Below, piece by piece: positions 1 through 7,204 of a DNA stretch of 32,285 nucleotides. How positions within the stretch are numbered: the stretch's first letter is position 1; every line of letters starts with the position of its first letter. The translations under genes were made by a program, and so were the position numbers. The stretch is from JAAAOZ01 sp964496595 (GTDB lineage: Bacteria; Chloroflexota; Anaerolineae; B4-G1; SLSP01), in assembly GCA_964496595.1 (NCBI GenBank), contig CAZCAI010000034.1:1-32285 (forward strand). Reading direction: 5' to 3'. The notes beneath the pieces are model-generated. The model worked only from the letters and a program-made list of their open reading frames with translations. It was not told the origin of the DNA and ran no database searches.

Positions 1-104
1 TCTCAGGACTTCAGTCCGGGATCACACAACATTTCACCCAAAAACCAATAAGAGCAGATTGAGCAAATAAAGCAGATTTATGATCAGGGAGACGCCTTTT
101 CCTC

Positions 105-185
105 TGTGCTTATCTGTGCTTTTTTTGTAAAGCTTGTGTCTAAATTGAAATCCAATCTGCTTATATCTGTGCTATCTGCTGATTA
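105..185. repeat. Degenerate ATCTGTGCT/ATCTGCT short repeats
   Basis: Repeated copies of the word ATCTGTGCT and its variant ATCTGCT occur around 111-122 and 155-182 in the AT-rich leader before the GTPase gene. A related run, three ATCTGCT words spaced 9-10 bases apart, lies at 5142-5168 just before the GNAT gene. Both sit immediately upstream of a gene. The rest of bases 1-251 shows no convincing gene or promoter. Function is unknown; this looks like a dispersed low-complexity intergenic repeat. Confidence 0.45.
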
Positions 186-251
186 AAATTAGTCTTGGGA
201 AAAGTTTCCGGTAGCTAGACTTCTCATTTAGATTAGATACGTTGGAGCGCT

Positions 252-857
252 ATGTTTATCAACTGGAAGAAACGCGAAATTGACCTCAACATCGTCTACT
301 ATGGGCCGGCGCTGAGCGGCAAGACCACCAATTTGGAGCAGATCCACGCGCGGATGCGGCCCGAACGGCGCAGCGATCTCTTCACCCTCAACACGCACGA
401 GGATCGCACCATCTTTTTCGATTTTATGCGCATCGAATTGGGCAACATCGGCGGCTTGCAACCGAGGTTTGGCCTCTATACCGTGCCCGGCCAGGTGTAC
501 TACGAATCGACGCGCGAAACCGTCCTGCGCCGCGCCGACGCGCTGGTCTTCGTCGCCGATTCCCAGGCGGATCGTCTGGAGGACAATGTCGCATCGTGGG
601 AGGATATGCAGCGTCATCTCGCGCGGATGAAGAAGTCCATTCGGACGATGCCTACCGTCGTGCAATTCAACAAGCGCGATCTTCCTGAGATTTCATCTAT
701 GGAGGAGCTGAATCAGGCGTTGGGCTTGGGCAAGCTACCCACCTACGAGGCGGTTGCCATCCAGGGCGTCGGCGTCGCGGAGACGATGCAGGCTACGATG
801 AAGTATCTGCTGGCGTTTGTCCAACATCAGCTTAAAAATCGCAGCAAATCAAGTTAG
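252..857 (+). CDS. MglA-like small Ras-family GTPase
   Basis: A 201-residue cytoplasmic GTPase of the MglA family, which switches between GTP and GDP states to control polarity, motility or signalling complexes. The P-loop GPALSGKT is at residues 18-25, the switch I segment DRTIFFDF at 51-58, the MglA-type G3 motif TVPGQ at 77-81, and the base-specificity motif NKRD at 140-143. Full length for the family, with no membrane segment. MglA proteins are normally paired with a Roadblock GAP (MglB), and the next two genes encode Roadblock proteins, so the context agrees. The start is the ATG after GGAG. Whether it controls motility or another output cannot be seen; no gliding, pilus or chemotaxis genes are present here. 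Confidence 0.93.
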   Translation: MFINWKKREIDLNIVYYGPALSGKTTNLEQIHARMRPERRSDLFTLNTHEDRTIFFDFMRIELGNIGGLQPRFGLYTVPGQVYYESTRETVLRRADALVFVADSQADRLEDNVASWEDMQRHLARMKKSIRTMPTVVQFNKRDLPEISSMEELNQALGLGKLPTYEAVAIQGVGVAETMQATMKYLLAFVQHQLKNRSKSS

Positions 858-860
858 GAT

Positions 861-910
861 TTGTTCGTAGTCAGGCACGTATATGGAATGTTAATGAAAT
901 GGAGTGCCGT
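861..910. repeat. Intergenic repeat with GGCAC/GTGCC ends, copy 1
   Basis: Contains GTAGTCAGGCACG near the left end and TGAAATGGAGTGCCGT at the right. A second copy lies at 4831-4873. The ends form a short GGCAC/GTGCC dyad. The right end can also pair, with one mismatch, with AACGCCACTCC at 925-935. It fills the space between the GTPase and Roadblock genes. Confidence 0.6.
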
Positions 911-1016
911 TGTGAGCTATGAAAAACGCCACTCCGCTCAAGCCCAAAGGCTCTGCTTCGAGGCTTACTATAAACGGATTGTCCTGGGGTACAAAAAGGG
1001 AGGGAGAGACTATACA

Positions 1017-1388
1017 ATGAGAGCCGTTCAGCAAATCATCGAGCATTTGAGTCAACAGGAGGGCTTCAGTTCCGTCGTCCTGACCGATGCGACCGGACTG
1101 ACCTTAGCGACCTCGGCGGATCGCGCAATGGCCGATGAGTTGGCCGCCGTCGTGGCCGAGATGTTGCGCGCCTCAGAGTCCGCGAATCGGCGCCTGAACT
1201 TGGGCACGATGGGCGAGATTATGCTGCTGGCAGATGACGCGCAGCAAGGCCTGCTCTGCCGCCGGTTCAACGATGGCGCGCGCGATTACGTCCTGGCCGT
1301 CGTGATCCAGCCGGACAATGCCTACTGGCAAGCCACCGCCGCCGCGATCCAGCAGATCAAGGCCGCGATGAATGAGAAGCGTACCTGA
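1017..1388 (+). CDS. Roadblock/LC7-domain protein (MglB-like)
   Basis: A 123-residue single-domain Roadblock/LC7 protein. Proteins of this family dimerise through a long helix and a beta sheet and act as GTPase-activating or regulatory partners of MglA-type GTPases. The sequence shows an N-terminal helix, a strand reading SSVVLTDATGLTLATS, a long helix around residues 38-58 and a C-terminal helix, all typical. The ATG at 1017 was chosen because a purine-rich ribosome site, AGGGAGGGAGA, ends just before it. The open frame extends upstream to 861 but only through repeat DNA. The upstream GTPase is its likely partner. Assignment to the family is firm; GAP activity is inferred from context only. 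Confidence 0.88.
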   Translation: MRAVQQIIEHLSQQEGFSSVVLTDATGLTLATSADRAMADELAAVVAEMLRASESANRRLNLGTMGEIMLLADDAQQGLLCRRFNDGARDYVLAVVIQPDNAYWQATAAAIQQIKAAMNEKRT

Positions 1389-1410
1389 ATTGTCAACAAG
1401 GAACGAAAAT

Positions 1411-1456
1411 GGAACGCGGACATCCTGTCCGCCGGCGGGCGAGACGCCCGCGTTCC
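1411..1456. repeat. Clover-like palindromic repeat (46 bp)
   Basis: Outer arms GGAACGCGG/CCGCGTTCC enclose two further hairpins, GCGGAC-atcct-GTCCGC and GGCGGGC-gaga-CGCCCGC, giving alternative or three-way folds. It sits between two co-directional Roadblock genes, 24 bases before the next start codon. It resembles dispersed palindromic units known from several bacterial phyla; the family name is not certain. Confidence 0.7.
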
Positions 1457-1480
1457 CCAACATTTTCAGAGGAGGTGTGG

Positions 1481-2203
1481 ATGGCGTTACAGGGCAATTT
1501 GAATGATATGCAGATCTCGGATTTGATTCAACTGACGTGCCAATCGGGCGCCACATCCCAGTTGGTGGCGGAGCGCAAGGATAAGATCATCACCCTCTAC
1601 TTCGATGACGGCGATGTCGTCCACGCCGCCTCCGACACCGACACCGGCGAGGAGGCCGTCTACGATCTGCTGACGTGGGAGACGGGTACGTTCAAAGTGA
1701 ATCAGGATGTTCCACCGCCGACCAAAACCGTTGATGTCCCCTGGTCGGCTTTGATTATGGAAGGGATGCGCCGTTGGGATGAGCAACGAGAAGCCCAGAA
1801 CAAGCAACGAAAGGAGCAGAAAGAAATGGCAGCAGAAACTCGTCGTGAGCGTCTGGCGAAGACGCTTCGTAATTTAATCGATACATCAGGAGACATCAGC
1901 GGGGTGGCCGTCGTCAGCCGGGATGGGCTGATTATGGCGGCGGATTTGCCCGCCAATATCGAGCAGGCGCGCGTCGGCGCGGTCTCCGCCGCGATCCTGA
2001 GCCTCTCCGGGCGCTCGGTCGGTCAACTCAAGCGCGGCGACTTGCAGCAGACGCTGGTGCAGGGCGCGGATGGCAACATCGTCATCACCTACGCCGGGGA
2101 GAACGCCGTGCTCGTCGGCCTGACCGGTTCGAATGTCAACTTGGGAATGGTGTTCTTAGAAGTCCGCGAGGCCGCCGACGCGGTCGCCGAGATCTTAGGC
2201 TAG
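1481..2203 (+). CDS. DUF4388 (PATAN-like) plus Roadblock/LC7 protein
   Basis: A 240-residue two-domain protein. Residues 1-95 match the DUF4388/PATAN pattern, opening MALQGNLNDMQISDLIQ with the later GDVVHA and AVYDLLTWETGTFKV segments. This domain is known from bacterial signalling proteins, often with response regulators and GTPase modules. A charged, glutamine- and lysine-rich helical linker spans about 100-125. A second Roadblock/LC7 domain follows at about 125-240. The start is the ATG at 1481 preceded by AGAGGAGGTG; the frame reaches back to 1409, but that part is a palindromic repeat. The 10-base gap to the globin gene suggests coupled expression. It probably acts as an adaptor between a Roadblock/GTPase pair and another signalling protein. 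Confidence 0.88.
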   Translation: MALQGNLNDMQISDLIQLTCQSGATSQLVAERKDKIITLYFDDGDVVHAASDTDTGEEAVYDLLTWETGTFKVNQDVPPPTKTVDVPWSALIMEGMRRWDEQREAQNKQRKEQKEMAAETRRERLAKTLRNLIDTSGDISGVAVVSRDGLIMAADLPANIEQARVGAVSAAILSLSGRSVGQLKRGDLQQTLVQGADGNIVITYAGENAVLVGLTGSNVNLGMVFLEVREAADAVAEILG

Positions 2204-2213
2204 GAGGGAAGCA

Positions 2214-2759
2214 ATGACGGATCACCACTTTATCGATGAGGTCAAGGCCGTCAGCCAACTGACCGACAAAGATCAGGCGCTGTTGGATGAGATGCAGCCC
2301 GCGATTGAGCGCCAGGCGCAAAATATCGTGGATGCATTCTACGCACATTTGGAGACGTTTGAGAAATTGCACACCATCCTCCATGCGAAGCCGGGGCGCG
2401 TGGAGCGCCTCAAGGGCCACCTCAAGAAGTGGCTCGTTGGTTTGGGCGCGGGCAGTTATGGCGGAGATTATTTCGAGGAGCGTTATCGTATCGGCAGGAC
2501 CCACGTCGAGGTAGGGCTGGAGCCGCGCTACGTCATTGCGGCCATGGCCTTCTGTCGCGGCAAGGCCGCCGAGATGATCGTCGCAGCCGAATACGCCGCC
2601 GATCCCCAAAAAGAGGCGCGCATCGTCGCGCTTAACCGAGTGATGGATGTGGATTTGAACATTATGTTACAATCGTATGATGATCATCGCGTCAAGCAGT
2701 TCTTGGAAGTGACCGGCTTCAGCGAGGAACTATTCGAGACATTGATGGCTGGAGAGTGA
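2214..2759 (+). CDS. Single-domain protoglobin (globin-coupled-sensor type)
   Basis: A 181-residue haem-binding globin of the protoglobin/globin-sensor family, which binds O2, NO or CO. The likely proximal haem ligand is His97 in RIGRTHVEVGLEP, a segment highly typical of this family, and helices fill the rest of the protein. There is no fused kinase, cyclase or chemoreceptor output domain, unlike many globin-coupled sensors, so any signal must pass to a separate protein. AGGAGGG lies just before the ATG. It follows the DUF4388-Roadblock gene by 10 bases and precedes the diiron gene by 40. It could be a gas sensor for the GTPase module, or simply an O2/NO-binding or detoxifying globin. Confidence 0.87.
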   Translation: MTDHHFIDEVKAVSQLTDKDQALLDEMQPAIERQAQNIVDAFYAHLETFEKLHTILHAKPGRVERLKGHLKKWLVGLGAGSYGGDYFEERYRIGRTHVEVGLEPRYVIAAMAFCRGKAAEMIVAAEYAADPQKEARIVALNRVMDVDLNIMLQSYDDHRVKQFLEVTGFSEELFETLMAGE

Positions 2760-2799
2760 TTGGCATCCTAACGTGTAAGACACGTTGAGAGGAGAGCGG

Positions 2800-3558
2800 A
2801 TGGCTACGCAAACGTTATTTGAGAGCGCGGACCATAAAAATGTCCTGTTGGAAGATTTTACCTCCGGGCGGATGGTCCAGTCGAATCAGCATCTTATTGT
2901 GCATCAGGGCAAAGGGATATTGCTCGATCCCGGTGGGCACAAGGTTTATTCATCGGCCATAGATGAGGTCTCGACGATTATCTCGCCGGGAAATCTGAAG
3001 TATATCTTCTTTTCCCATCAGGACCCGGACATCGTCGCCTCGGCGAACGCCTGGTTGATGGTCACCGATGCGCGCGCCTTCTTGCCGCAGTTGTGGGTGC
3101 GCTTTATCATGCACTTCGGCGTGGATGATATGGAAATGGATCGCATCCAGCCCCTGTCCGATAAAGCCAGCACCATTGATCTGGCGGGCAGCACCTTGCA
3201 CGTTCTGCCCGCACACTTTATGCATTCATCCGGCAACTTCCAGATCTACGACCCGACCTCGAAGATTCTCTATTCAGGTGATTTAGGCGCTTCGTTGGGC
3301 CAGACCTACGTCACCGTCGAGAACTTCGAGGATCACATCCAGTACATGGAGGGATTCCACCGGCGTTATATGCCCACCAATCGCGTGCTCAAGCTGTGGG
3401 CCAAGATGGTCGCGCCGTTGGACATCGAGATCATCGCCCCGCAGCACGGCGCGATGATCGTGGGCAAAGAGAATGTGCGGAAGTTTATCGTGTGGGTCGC
3501 GCAGCTTTCGTGTGGATTGGATCTGATGGAAGGGGTATATCAGACCCCGGACGTGTAA
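2800..3558 (+). CDS. ODP-type diiron metallo-beta-lactamase-fold protein
   Basis: A 252-residue protein related to the diiron beta-lactamase-like domain of flavodiiron proteins, without a flavodoxin part. Visible metal-ligand candidates are His73, Asp75 and Asp77 in FSHQDPD, His142 in HFMHSSGN, Asp161 in YSGDLGA and His216 in PQHGAM. The position after Asp77 is isoleucine, where many flavodiiron proteins have a second histidine. Such stand-alone domains (ODP family) bind oxygen and sense O2 in some chemotaxis systems, for example in Treponema. The ATG at 2800 was preferred over the TTG at 2785 because GAGAGGAGAG lies just before it. Its place after a globin gene supports a role in O2/NO sensing or reduction rather than beta-lactam hydrolysis. 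Confidence 0.87.
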   Translation: MATQTLFESADHKNVLLEDFTSGRMVQSNQHLIVHQGKGILLDPGGHKVYSSAIDEVSTIISPGNLKYIFFSHQDPDIVASANAWLMVTDARAFLPQLWVRFIMHFGVDDMEMDRIQPLSDKASTIDLAGSTLHVLPAHFMHSSGNFQIYDPTSKILYSGDLGASLGQTYVTVENFEDHIQYMEGFHRRYMPTNRVLKLWAKMVAPLDIEIIAPQHGAMIVGKENVRKFIVWVAQLSCGLDLMEGVYQTPDV

Positions 3559-3590
3559 CTGAGTTGAAATTGAGTTCCTGTCACAAAGTC

Positions 3591-3688
3591 TTCGCCACTT
3601 GGTCCCCCCTGGCTCCGAGGGGATTGTCAAATCCCCGCCTAACCGCCGGATTTGGCAATCCGGCGAGAGCCTGGCACGACATGGCGAA
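3591..3688. repeat. Multi-branched palindromic repeat (about 98 bp)
   Basis: Outer arms TTCGCCA/TGGCGAA enclose GGCTC/GAGCC and two inner hairpins, GGGGATT-gtca-AATCCCC and CCGGATT-tggc-AATCCGG. The repeat fills most of the 178 bases between the ODP gene and the REC-Roadblock gene. It could fold in RNA as a multi-stem structure and so affect how much of the last gene is made. Confidence 0.7.
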
Positions 3689-3736
3689 TACTTTAAAACA
3701 TAAGTAAATTGGCATAGCGTGGGGAAAGGCGTGGGT

Positions 3737-4762
3737 ATGGAGCAAAAAGGTACAATTTTAGTTGTCGATGACGATATGCTGGTACGGAAGAGCGTCGAGC
3801 GCATCCTCTCGGGACGCGGCTACGCGGTACAGACCGCGTCCTCGGTGGAGGAAGCTCAGCAGGTGCTGGGCCGGCGCTTCTACGATCTGGTCATCACCGA
3901 TCTGGAGATGCCGGGTGAGGACGGGATGGCGCTGTTGGCGCACATCAAGCGCCGCATGCCCGATACCGGCGTGGTGATGTTGACCGGCCATGGCTCGAAA
4001 GAGGTGGTGATCGAGGCGCTGCGCCGGGGCGTGGACGATTTCTTAGAGAAGCCGTATAAGCCCAATGAGCTGCTCAACGTCGTGGAACGCGAAGTGGCGC
4101 GTGGGCGCCGCAACGCCCCGCCCGGCATGGACGCGGGCCTGGGCATCCAGTTGGAGGTCACGCAATTCGACGAGATCGAGCAGATGTTGGCCGAGTTGCG
4201 CGCGGAGGCTAATGCGCGGAGTGTCTTCGTCGTGCAGGGCAATGGCTCCGTCATCGCGGCGAAGGGCGCCGTGAAAGACCTCAACATCTCCGCGCTGGCG
4301 GCCTTAGTCGCCGGCGACTTTGCGGCCACGGCGGAGATCGCCTCGCTGATCGGCGAGGAGCGCGCCTTCAAGCTCAACTACCACGAGGGCACGCAGTACA
4401 GCGTCTACTCGGCTCAGATTGTGCCTGGCGTCTTCCTGCTGGTCATCTTCAGCCCCGATATTAAGTTAGGCGTGGTGATGTACTACACCAACACCATCTT
4501 AGAGAAATTGCAGGCGCTGTTCAAGGACACTGTGACTTCCCCGCCGGCACGCGAGCCATTGCCGGCATCGATGCCCAGTCCGGCTTCCCCGGCAGAGCCT
4601 GCATCGCAATCTGCGCCTTCGAGGCCCGCGCCAGAAGAAGCTGGCCTTTCGGACTCGGACGAACTCTTCTCCTTCGAGCAAATCCTGGAAAGCGGCATGT
4701 TGGATGGCGAGCTATCCAGCGCGTTGGAGTCGCAACTCAACGATCTTTGGGAGACGCCCTAG
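3737..4762 (+). CDS. Response regulator: REC plus Roadblock/LC7 domain
   Basis: A 341-residue protein. Residues 5-122 are a complete receiver domain: acidic cluster VVDDDM, phospho-acceptor Asp55 in LVITDLEMPG, MLTGHGS and FLEKPY with the conserved Lys. Residues about 135-260 form a Roadblock/LC7-like domain (VFVVQGNGSVIAAKG, then a long helix and FLLVIFSP). A proline/alanine/serine-rich linker at about 265-300 leads to an acidic C-terminal helix ending DLWETP. The ATG at 3737 is preferred over the GTG at 3719, though the ribosome site (GGGGAAAGG) is ordinary. It would let a histidine kinase phosphorylate a Roadblock partner of the upstream GTPase. The kinase is not in this operon; the kinases at 7386-12453 are candidates. 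Confidence 0.87.
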   Translation: MEQKGTILVVDDDMLVRKSVERILSGRGYAVQTASSVEEAQQVLGRRFYDLVITDLEMPGEDGMALLAHIKRRMPDTGVVMLTGHGSKEVVIEALRRGVDDFLEKPYKPNELLNVVEREVARGRRNAPPGMDAGLGIQLEVTQFDEIEQMLAELRAEANARSVFVVQGNGSVIAAKGAVKDLNISALAALVAGDFAATAEIASLIGEERAFKLNYHEGTQYSVYSAQIVPGVFLLVIFSPDIKLGVVMYYTNTILEKLQALFKDTVTSPPAREPLPASMPSPASPAEPASQSAPSRPAPEEAGLSDSDELFSFEQILESGMLDGELSSALESQLNDLWETP

Positions 4763-4800
4763 GGTGCTGATTTCCGAGGACAACCTGGCTATGTCAACTT

Positions 4801-4832
4801 AGGGCGTCCCTTGATGGGGCGCCCTTCTGTTT
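4801..4832 (+). terminator. Rho-independent terminator after the REC-Roadblock gene
   Basis: AGGGCGTCCC pairs with GGGGCGCCCT (one wobble) across a five-base loop and is followed by TTCTGTTTGT. It starts 39 bases after the stop codon and marks the end of the GTPase/globin cluster. Confidence 0.75.
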
Positions 4833-4873
4833 GTAGTCAGGCACGAAATGAACGCAGTGAAATGAAGTGCCGT
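4831..4873. repeat. Intergenic repeat with GGCAC/GTGCC ends, copy 2
   Basis: GTAGTCAGGCACG at the left and TGAAATGAAGTGCCGT at the right match the copy at 861-910; only the middle differs. It lies directly after the terminator. Confidence 0.6.
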
Positions 4874-4875
4874 GA

Positions 4876-4903
4876 TTGACTTCCCCCTTAGAATTTGTAT
4901 ACT
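4876..4903 (+). promoter_or_regulatory. Candidate sigma70-type promoter
   Basis: TTGACT (4876-4881) and TATACT (4898-4903) are separated by 16 bases. It would serve the GNAT-amidohydrolase pair through a leader of about 270 bases containing two hairpin repeats. No other promoter-like pair was seen in this 419-base gap. Confidence 0.5.
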
Positions 4904-4940
4904 CCCTTTGATTGCGCGCTTAGGCCGTTCCAAGAAAATA

Positions 4941-4994
4941 AATCTCCCAACAACAAGTGATTTTCCGAGGAAAAGGCGTCAGGTTTGGGAGGTT
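4941..4994. repeat. Nested inverted repeat
   Basis: AATCTCCCAA pairs with TTGGGAGGTT (one wobble) around an inner TTTTCC-gag-GGAAAA-like hairpin. It is non-coding and lies within the leader before the GNAT gene. Confidence 0.5.
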
Positions 4995-5036
4995 TTAAAT
5001 CCTGGAACTACCTTAGCCAGTCACCGGACACTTTTT

Positions 5037-5106
5037 CTGAGATTATCTTTGATCAGTAACTGTCCAGTAGAGACGCAAAATCTTGCGTCTCTACTGTAAA
5101 TCTCAG
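5037..5106. repeat. Nested palindrome with CAGTAGAGACGCAA arms
   Basis: Perfect 14-base arms CAGTAGAGACGCAA (5065-5078) and TTGCGTCTCTACTG (5083-5096) surround a four-base loop. Outer arms CTGAGATT and AATCTCAG enclose the whole at 5037-5044 and 5099-5106. The GTAGAGACGCAA word is a widespread intergenic repeat in several phyla. With no T-run after it, it is a poor terminator. Confidence 0.7.
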
Positions 5107-5181
5107 TGTTTTTGGAGAGCTTTAATTTCTGGAATCCTTTTATCTGCTAACATCTGCTCCATCTGCTGAGAGGCGCCCAAA

Positions 5182-5607
5182 ATGACAAAAGTACAACTCA
5201 AAGAAGGCGCGGCGCTGCCGGAGGAGGCGGTCGTCTCGCTCTACGCCTCGGTCGGCTGGACGGCGTACATCGCCGATCCGGCCAGCTTGATGCGGGCGAT
5301 CCGCAACTCCGACTACGTGGCGACGCTCTGGGAGGGCGCGACCCTCATCGGGCTGGCGCGCTGCCTCTCCGATGATGTGGCGATTTGCTACGTGCAGGAC
5401 ATTCTGGTGCGCCCGGCCTATCAGGGCCAGGGCTATGGCCGCCAATTGATGGCGGCCTGCCAGCGGCGCTTCGATCACGTGCGGATGATGGCGCTGGTCA
5501 CCGACGACGAGGCCCGCCAGCACCAATTTTATCGCTCCCAAGGTTTCTCCCTGATGCGCGAGATGCAAGCGCCGTTACACGCCTTCGTCAAGTTCAGATC
5601 AAGTTGA
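5182..5607 (+). CDS. GNAT-family N-acetyltransferase
   Basis: A 141-residue single GNAT domain. The acetyl-CoA pyrophosphate loop is YQGQGYGRQLM (family signature Q/R-x-x-G-x-G/A), preceded by the strand VQDILVRPAY. The C-terminal segment HQFYRSQGFSLM is the usual alpha4/beta6 region. It transfers an acetyl group from acetyl-CoA to an amine; the substrate cannot be told from sequence. It is cytoplasmic with no extra domains. The M20 amidohydrolase starts 7 bases after its stop, so the two are probably co-transcribed. One could acetylate and the other deacylate related compounds, but that is a guess. Confidence 0.87.
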   Translation: MTKVQLKEGAALPEEAVVSLYASVGWTAYIADPASLMRAIRNSDYVATLWEGATLIGLARCLSDDVAICYVQDILVRPAYQGQGYGRQLMAACQRRFDHVRMMALVTDDEARQHQFYRSQGFSLMREMQAPLHAFVKFRSS

Positions 5608-5614
5608 GGTCGAT

Positions 5615-6877
5615 ATGAGCATTCTTCAGATTGACACCCTCACCGGCGTCGAGGCCGAGTTGGCGCAAGCTGTGGCGCGCCTGCGTCCCAAGATGGTCGC
5701 CACGCGGCGCGATTTCCATAAGCATCCTGAACTTTCCGGCGAGGAGATGCGAACGGCTCAGGTGATCGCTGCGCGCCTGCGCGATCTGAGTTTCGATGAT
5801 GTGGGTACGGACGTGGGCGGGCACGGCGTGATCGGCCTGCTGCACGGCGCGCGTCCCGGCCCCGTGATCGCCTATCGTGCGGATATGGACGCCCTGCCCA
5901 TTGAAGACGTCCTGGAGCGGGACTATCGCTCGCGGGCGCCGGGCGTCAAACACGCTTGCGGCCACGATGCCCACATGGCCATCGCGCTGGGCGCGGCGGA
6001 GGTGTTAGCCGCTCATCGCGAGATCTGGCCGGGAACGATCAAATTCATCTTCCAGCCGGCCGAGGAGGCGCTGGAGGGCGCGCGCGCGATGATCGACGCG
6101 GGCGTGCTGAGCGCTCCCCGCCCGGAGGTCATCGTGGCGTTGCACACCTTCCCGATCCGCGCCGGCTGGATCGGCGTGACGCCCGGATTGGCGCTGGCGG
6201 GCATGGAAGAGTTTCACATCCGCCTCTACAGCCCCGCCGGTCACCTGAGCATGCTGCTGGCGCGCGTCAGTTCGGCGCTGCGCGATCTCAGCACCGCCCA
6301 GGCCCCTGCCGGCCCGGCGACCTTCGACGCCTTCGTGCGCCGGATGCGGACCGACGAGTCGTTGGCCGAGGATGTGCTGGTCAGTTGTTGGCCTCACATG
6401 GGCGATCTTTCATCGGGCCATCACTTGATGGGCTTAGCGAGCATCTGTACTGCCGAGCGTCGCGATCTGTTACATCAACAGATTCGCGAGACGTTGGAGC
6501 GCTGTGCGGCCCAGGCCGGCGCCGCGTACGATCTGGATTACACCTTCGCGAACCCGCCCGTCTACAACGATCCCGCACTGACCGAGGCCCTCTGGCCGGC
6601 GTTGGAGGCCGCCGTCGGCGCCGGGCGCGTGCTGCGCTTCCGCGCGCCCTATCCCTTCGCCCACGAGGATTTTGCCCTCTATCAAGAGCACATTCCCGGC
6701 CTCTTCATCTGGCTAGGCATCGCCAATCAGGATGCCGAGATCGACAGCCTGCTCCATCAGCCCGACTTTGACATCGATGAGGACGCTTTAGTCGTCGGCG
6801 CCCGGCTCATAGTCCTGATGCTGAAGCGCTATCTTCAAACCCAAGCAGCTCAAGAAGCTCAGGCGTCCACAGATTAG
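5615..6877 (+). CDS. M20-family metal-dependent amidohydrolase
   Basis: A 420-residue peptidase M20 (M20D-like) amidohydrolase, the group that includes N-acyl-amino-acid, hippurate and IAA-conjugate hydrolases. Visible metal-site motifs are YRADMDALP, VKHACGHDAHMA, FQPAEEALEGA and ALHTFP, and near the C terminus the HEDFALYQ segment that corresponds to the usual AEDF. The central dimerisation domain has SPAGHLSML in place of the common GGHGAMP-like loop and is otherwise diverged, so substrate choice may differ from known members. No signal peptide. The catalytic residues appear complete. Its tight spacing after the GNAT gene suggests shared expression. Confidence 0.9.
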   Translation: MSILQIDTLTGVEAELAQAVARLRPKMVATRRDFHKHPELSGEEMRTAQVIAARLRDLSFDDVGTDVGGHGVIGLLHGARPGPVIAYRADMDALPIEDVLERDYRSRAPGVKHACGHDAHMAIALGAAEVLAAHREIWPGTIKFIFQPAEEALEGARAMIDAGVLSAPRPEVIVALHTFPIRAGWIGVTPGLALAGMEEFHIRLYSPAGHLSMLLARVSSALRDLSTAQAPAGPATFDAFVRRMRTDESLAEDVLVSCWPHMGDLSSGHHLMGLASICTAERRDLLHQQIRETLERCAAQAGAAYDLDYTFANPPVYNDPALTEALWPALEAAVGAGRVLRFRAPYPFAHEDFALYQEHIPGLFIWLGIANQDAEIDSLLHQPDFDIDEDALVVGARLIVLMLKRYLQTQAAQEAQASTD

Positions 6878-7040
6878 GAGCTTGTCTCTTCGGGAATTCG
6901 CTGGGTGCAATTGCCAGGCGCTATTGCGCCCCCCACCCGCAACCTGGTAACGACGTAAGAAAGGTCTGTGAATCCCCACAAACACGCGCATCTGCGCTGC
7001 TTTCATGGCGGCTTAGAGATTGTTTGCAAATTAACCCTAA

Positions 7041-7136
7041 CCTTGCGAAGGTTGCGTAAGTGACCTCAAATAGTTTGTAGTAGGCGCGACGAGCCGGTTA
7101 ATCTGTTGAACAAGGTTCCCGCTAACCTTCGCAAGG
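7041..7136. repeat. Palindromic element, copy 1
   Basis: Perfect 13-base arms CCTTGCGAAGGTT (7041-7053) and AACCTTCGCAAGG (7124-7136) flank about 70 bases. The left 40 bases align well with those of the second copy at 7284, including a shared GTGACC-x-CAAA-x-AGTT core. Confidence 0.7.
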
Positions 7137-7204
7137 GTGCGGGAATTGAATTTTCAAATACACGCTTAGTGAGGATGTCCGTCAAAATCCAAAAGACCAG
7201 GAGC

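Noticed and set aside
1..20. TCAGGACTTCAGTCC at the window edge as a repeat end
   Set aside because: It resembles GGACTTTAGTCGCTGA inside the element at 21128-21321, but it is cut by the window edge and too short to judge.
4872..5099. 75-codon plus-strand frame in the gap before the GNAT gene
   Set aside because: It runs through a promoter-like pair and two palindromic repeats, has no ribosome site and no family resemblance.
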